A DNA stretch of 64,000 nt from Limosilactobacillus secaliphilus (GTDB lineage Bacteria; Bacillota; Bacilli; Lactobacillales; Lactobacillaceae). Where the stretch lies: NCBI RefSeq assembly GCF_001437055.1, contig NZ_JQBW01000010.1:62001-126000 (forward strand), read 5' to 3'. A program made the translations under genes and the position numbers. The notes beneath the pieces are model-generated. The model was given only the letters and a program-made list of their open reading frames with translations, made no database searches and was not told the origin of the DNA. Of the stretch, positions 61,075-64,000 are shown one piece after another. Position 1 is the first letter of the stretch, and every line of letters starts with the position of its first letter.

Positions 61075-62499
61075 CTATTTTGCATTCAGTGACTTCATCA
61101 ATAATTTGTTGACCACTTGTGGGTTGGCTTTACCACGCGTCTGCTTCATGATCTGGCCGACCAGGTAGCCAACAGCCCGGTCCTTACCATTCTTGAAGTC
61201 TTCGATTGATTGTTGGTTATTGGCCAGCACGTCATCAATGATTGGCTGCAACTGAGCTGGGTCGGACAGTTGAACCAAATTATGACTCTTAGCGTATTCA
61301 GCAGGATCTTCACCGGCAATGATTCCCTTGAAGACCTTCTTGGCCATCTTGGAAGAAATCGTACCATCGGTGATCAACTTAACCATCCCTGCCAGGTGAG
61401 CAGGAGTCAGCTTGGTATCCTGCAGGTCAACTTGTTGATCGTTCAGGTAACTGTTGACGTCGTTCATCAGGTAGTTGGCAACCCGCTTTGGATCGCCGCC
61501 TTCCTTAACGGCAGCATCGAAGAAGTCGGACATTTCCTTAGTTTGGGTCAGAACTTCGGCGTCGTACTTGGACAAGCCAAGGTCGTTGACGTAACGTTCA
61601 CGCCGACTATTTGGCATTTCCGGCATGTCGGCCTTAATTTCGTTGATCCAGTCGTCAGAAACATCCAACGGCGGAATATCTGGTTCTGGGAAGTAACGGT
61701 AGTCGTCACTGCCTTCCTTAGACCGCATTTCCTTGGTGGTCTTGGTTGGTTCATCGTAACGACGGGTTTCCTGAGTGACACTGTGGCCGGACAGGATAAC
61801 CTGCTGTTGCCGCTTCTCTTCGTATTCCAGGGCATTCTTAACAAAGTTGAAGGAGTTGATGTTCTTCATTTCCGTCCGGGTACCCAGCTTGTCGGTCCCG
61901 AATGGGTGAATGGAGATGTTGGTGTCGACACGCATCGATCCTTCTTCCATCTTAACGTCGGAGATTCCGGTAAACTGGATCCGTTGACGAAGGGCTTCCA
62001 GGTAAGCCACCGCTTCATCAGCAGAAGAAATGTCGGGCTTGGAAACAATTTCGATCAGTGGCGTGCCTTGACGGTTTAAGTCAACGTAAGAGTACTTGCC
62101 GGTGTGAGTGTTCTTACCGGCATCCTCTTCAATGTGCATCTCGGCAATCCCGATCTTCTTCTTTTTACCCTTAACTTCAATTTCAACCCAACCATCCGTT
62201 GCAATTGGCGTGTCGGATTGGGTAATTTGGTATGCCTTCGGGTTGTCAGGATAGAAGTAGTTCTTCCGGTCGAAGTGCATCTTGTGGGTAATGTTGGCGT
62301 GCAGAGCCAAGCCAGCCATGATCCCGTCACGGACAACGCCCTTGTTCAAGGTTGGCAAAGTACCGGGATAACCCCAGTCAATGACGTTGGTGTTCAGGTT
62401 TGGTTCATCACCATATTCAACCGGTGACGGACTGTAAATCTTGGACTTGGTTTTCAGCTCCACGTGGACTTCAAGACCAATTGTTGTTTGAAAGTTCAT
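61075..62499 (-). CDS. gatB: Aspartyl/glutamyl-tRNA amidotransferase subunit B
   Basis: GatB binds tRNA and phosphorylates glutamate (or aspartate) in the transamidation that makes Gln-tRNA(Gln). The 474-residue protein has the typical start [20 protein letters not shown] (residues 5-24), [10 protein letters not shown] near residues 43-52, and the C-terminal YqeY-like helical domain with GKANPQVVN at the end. The gatA stop is one base upstream, so the genes are coupled. Confidence 0.96.
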   Translation of the reverse strand: MNFQTTIGLEVHVELKTKSKIYSPSPVEYGDEPNLNTNVIDWGYPGTLPTLNKGVVRDGIMAGLALHANITHKMHFDRKNYFYPDNPKAYQITQSDTPIATDGWVEIEVKGKKKKIGIAEMHIEEDAGKNTHTGKYSYVDLNRQGTPLIEIVSKPDISSADEAVAYLEALRQRIQFTGISDVKMEEGSMRVDTNISIHPFGTDKLGTRTEMKNINSFNFVKNALEYEEKRQQQVILSGHSVTQETRRYDEPTKTTKEMRSKEGSDDYRYFPEPDIPPLDVSDDWINEIKADMPEMPNSRRERYVNDLGLSKYDAEVLTQTKEMSDFFDAAVKEGGDPKRVANYLMNDVNSYLNDQQVDLQDTKLTPAHLAGMVKLITDGTISSKMAKKVFKGIIAGEDPAEYAKSHNLVQLSDPAQLQPIIDDVLANNQQSIEDFKNGKDRAVGYLVGQIMKQTRGKANPQVVNKLLMKSLNAK

Positions 62500-62500
62500 C

Positions 62501-63973
62501 TTAGTCTTGGCCTCCTAACTTTGGGTTGCGCTTATGAACATCCGTCGTCTGTTCAAAGACATAAGCGGTGTTGTACAGCGTTTGTTCATCGAACTGCTTA
62601 CCGATGATTTGCAGACCAACTGGCATCCCATCCTTCTTGGAAAAGCCAGCTGGAATGGACATTGCTGGCAGACCGGCCATGTTAACCGGCACCGTCAGGG
62701 TATCGTTGAAGTACATCTTGGTTGGGTCGTCAACTTCACTGCCAATTTCAAAGGCAGTAGTGGCACCCGTAGCCCCCATGATGACATCGTGGTCCTTCAA
62801 AACGTTGAAGAAGTCGTTAGCCATCAGGCGACGTACCTTAGCGGCCTTGTTGAAGTAAGCATCGTAGAAACCAGCGGATAAGGAGAAGGTCCCCAGCATG
62901 ATCCGCCGCTTAACTTCTTCACCGAAGCCTTCCGTCCGGCTGCGAACGTAAACGTCGTCCAGGTTCTTAACATCCTTGGCACGGAAACCATAACGAATCC
63001 CATCATAACGTTGCAAGTTAGACGATGCTTCAGAGGATGCCAGGATGTAGTAAGCTGGCACACCATACTTCGTGTGCGGCATCTTAACGGTATCAATGGT
63101 TGCACCCAAAGATTCATAGTGCTTCAGAGCTGCTTCAACGACTTCACGAACATCAGGATCCAGCTTGTCGCTGACATATTCTTCTGGAACGGCAATCCGC
63201 AGACCCTTGACGGAAGCGTTGTCCAAGGAGGCGGCCCAGTTCGGCACTTCCTTGTTGGCAGAAGTCATATCATGCTTATCCAAGCCACTGATTGCCTGCA
63301 TCAGGATGGCGTTATCCTTAACGCTCTTAGTTAACCAGCCAACTTGGTCAAAGCTGGAACCAAAGGCGATGACACCCCAACGAGAAACCCGGCCATAAGT
63401 TGGCTTCATGCCGACAATCCCGTTGAATGAGGCTGGCATCCGAATTGAACCACCGGTATCGGTACCAAATGCACCCAAAACATCACCGGCGGCCACAGCG
63501 GCAGCAGAACCACCAGATGAACCACCAGGAACACGGGTCAGGTTCCATGGGTTGTGAGTAGTCTTGAAGGCTGAGTTTTCGGTGGATGAACCCATCGCAA
63601 ATTCGTCCAGGTTCGTCTTACCAACGTTAATGGCACCCGCCTGCTTGATCTTTTCAACTACCGTAGCGTCATAAACGGGGTTGAAGTTTTCCAAAATCTT
63701 GGAAGCAGCCGTCGTCGTTAAGCCCTTGGTCAGGATGTTGTCCTTAACTGCTAATGGAATCCCAGCAAGCAATTGGTCATCGGCAACTCCGGCCTTGTCG
63801 ATTTCAGCGGCCCGCTTCAGAGCAGCTTCCTTGTTCAATGCCAGGAAGGCCTGTAGCTTGTCATCCGTCTCTTCAATGCGGTCAAAGGCGCGCTTAACGA
63901 GGTCGGTAGCAGAAACATCACCGTTTACCAGCTGCTGGTGCAGTTCTGAAATACTGGTGTTGTAAAAACTCAT
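62501..63973 (-). CDS. gatA: Aspartyl/glutamyl-tRNA amidotransferase subunit A
   Basis: The amidase subunit releases ammonia from glutamine for GatB. The 490-residue protein has the amidase signature, with the catalytic Lys in AVKDNI near residue 79 and [20 protein letters not shown] near residues 151-170 containing the Ser-cisSer pair. Its start overlaps the preceding gatC stop (ATGA), a typical coupling. Confidence 0.96.
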   Translation of the reverse strand: MSFYNTSISELHQQLVNGDVSATDLVKRAFDRIEETDDKLQAFLALNKEAALKRAAEIDKAGVADDQLLAGIPLAVKDNILTKGLTTTAASKILENFNPVYDATVVEKIKQAGAINVGKTNLDEFAMGSSTENSAFKTTHNPWNLTRVPGGSSGGSAAAVAAGDVLGAFGTDTGGSIRMPASFNGIVGMKPTYGRVSRWGVIAFGSSFDQVGWLTKSVKDNAILMQAISGLDKHDMTSANKEVPNWAASLDNASVKGLRIAVPEEYVSDKLDPDVREVVEAALKHYESLGATIDTVKMPHTKYGVPAYYILASSEASSNLQRYDGIRYGFRAKDVKNLDDVYVRSRTEGFGEEVKRRIMLGTFSLSAGFYDAYFNKAAKVRRLMANDFFNVLKDHDVIMGATGATTAFEIGSEVDDPTKMYFNDTLTVPVNMAGLPAMSIPAGFSKKDGMPVGLQIIGKQFDEQTLYNTAYVFEQTTDVHKRNPKLGGQD

Positions 63974-64000
63974 TTATCTCCGTCCTCGCTTTCATCAATA
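63970..64000 (-). CDS. gatC: GatC C-terminus (partial)
   Basis: The last nine codons before the window edge read IDESEDGDK with a stop that overlaps the gatA ATG. GatC is expected here from the conserved gatCAB order, and this acidic tail fits. The rest lies outside the window. Confidence 0.6.
   Translation of the reverse strand, partial: IDESEDGDK

Noticed and set aside
61210-62079. A 289-codon plus-strand frame opposite gatB
   Set aside because: It is antisense to gatB and has no ribosome site or recognisable product.

Overview
The window looks like the chromosome of a low-GC Gram-positive bacterium of the family Lactobacillaceae. The evidence is the set of lactobacillus-type genes (DUF4422 glycosyltransferase, DUF1659/DUF2922 pair, L-2-hydroxyisocaproate-type dehydrogenase, alsS-budA, opuC, lmrCD-like exporter, type II-A cas9), strong Shine-Dalgarno sites, and many short rho-independent terminators. 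The genus cannot be fixed from the sequence alone.

Positions 1-36900 are mostly ordinary chromosome. The left edge carries the end of an exopolysaccharide/rhamnose cluster (rfbA, a DUF4422 glycosyltransferase, a priming sugar transferase). Housekeeping genes follow: recX, map, flavodoxin, GtrA, wecB, tRNA-Arg, a DEAD-box helicase, a LOG-family enzyme, a 2-hydroxyacid dehydrogenase, gshA, asparaginase, hom and ppsA, which has a consensus catabolite-response element. Next come a glycine-betaine/choline-type ABC transporter divergent from an Rrf2/NmrA pair with two matching operator palindromes, an ArsR-CadD metal pair, the acetoin pathway (alsS, budA) and a heterodimeric multidrug exporter.

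Positions 36900-57900 are an accessory region rich in decay and defence. It contains gene remnants and an ion channel. It then contains a stripped type II-A CRISPR locus: intact cas9, a tracrRNA with its own promoter, a csn2 remnant that reads straight into a CRISPR repeat, a four-repeat partly degenerate array, and no cas1 or cas2. Further on are a frameshifted amidotransferase, a GIY-YIG/DUF2075 ATPase, an Rpn nuclease with a strong internal translation start (candidate intragenic antitoxin), a truncated quinone reductase, a TetR regulator, a hydrolase, a possible type I toxin-antitoxin locus, a small protein plus two tandem large serine recombinases, a HEPN-type remnant, a cold-shock gene and an ISL3 fragment.

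Positions 57900-64000 return to core chromosome, with rlmCD, a GlsB-family membrane protein, dagK and gatB-gatA-gatC. The gat-dagK-rlmCD order is conserved in Firmicutes, so the accessory block ends next to rlmCD.

The most notable points are the Cas9 locus that appears able to interfere but not adapt, and the Rpn gene with a nested ORF preceded by a near-perfect ribosome binding site.
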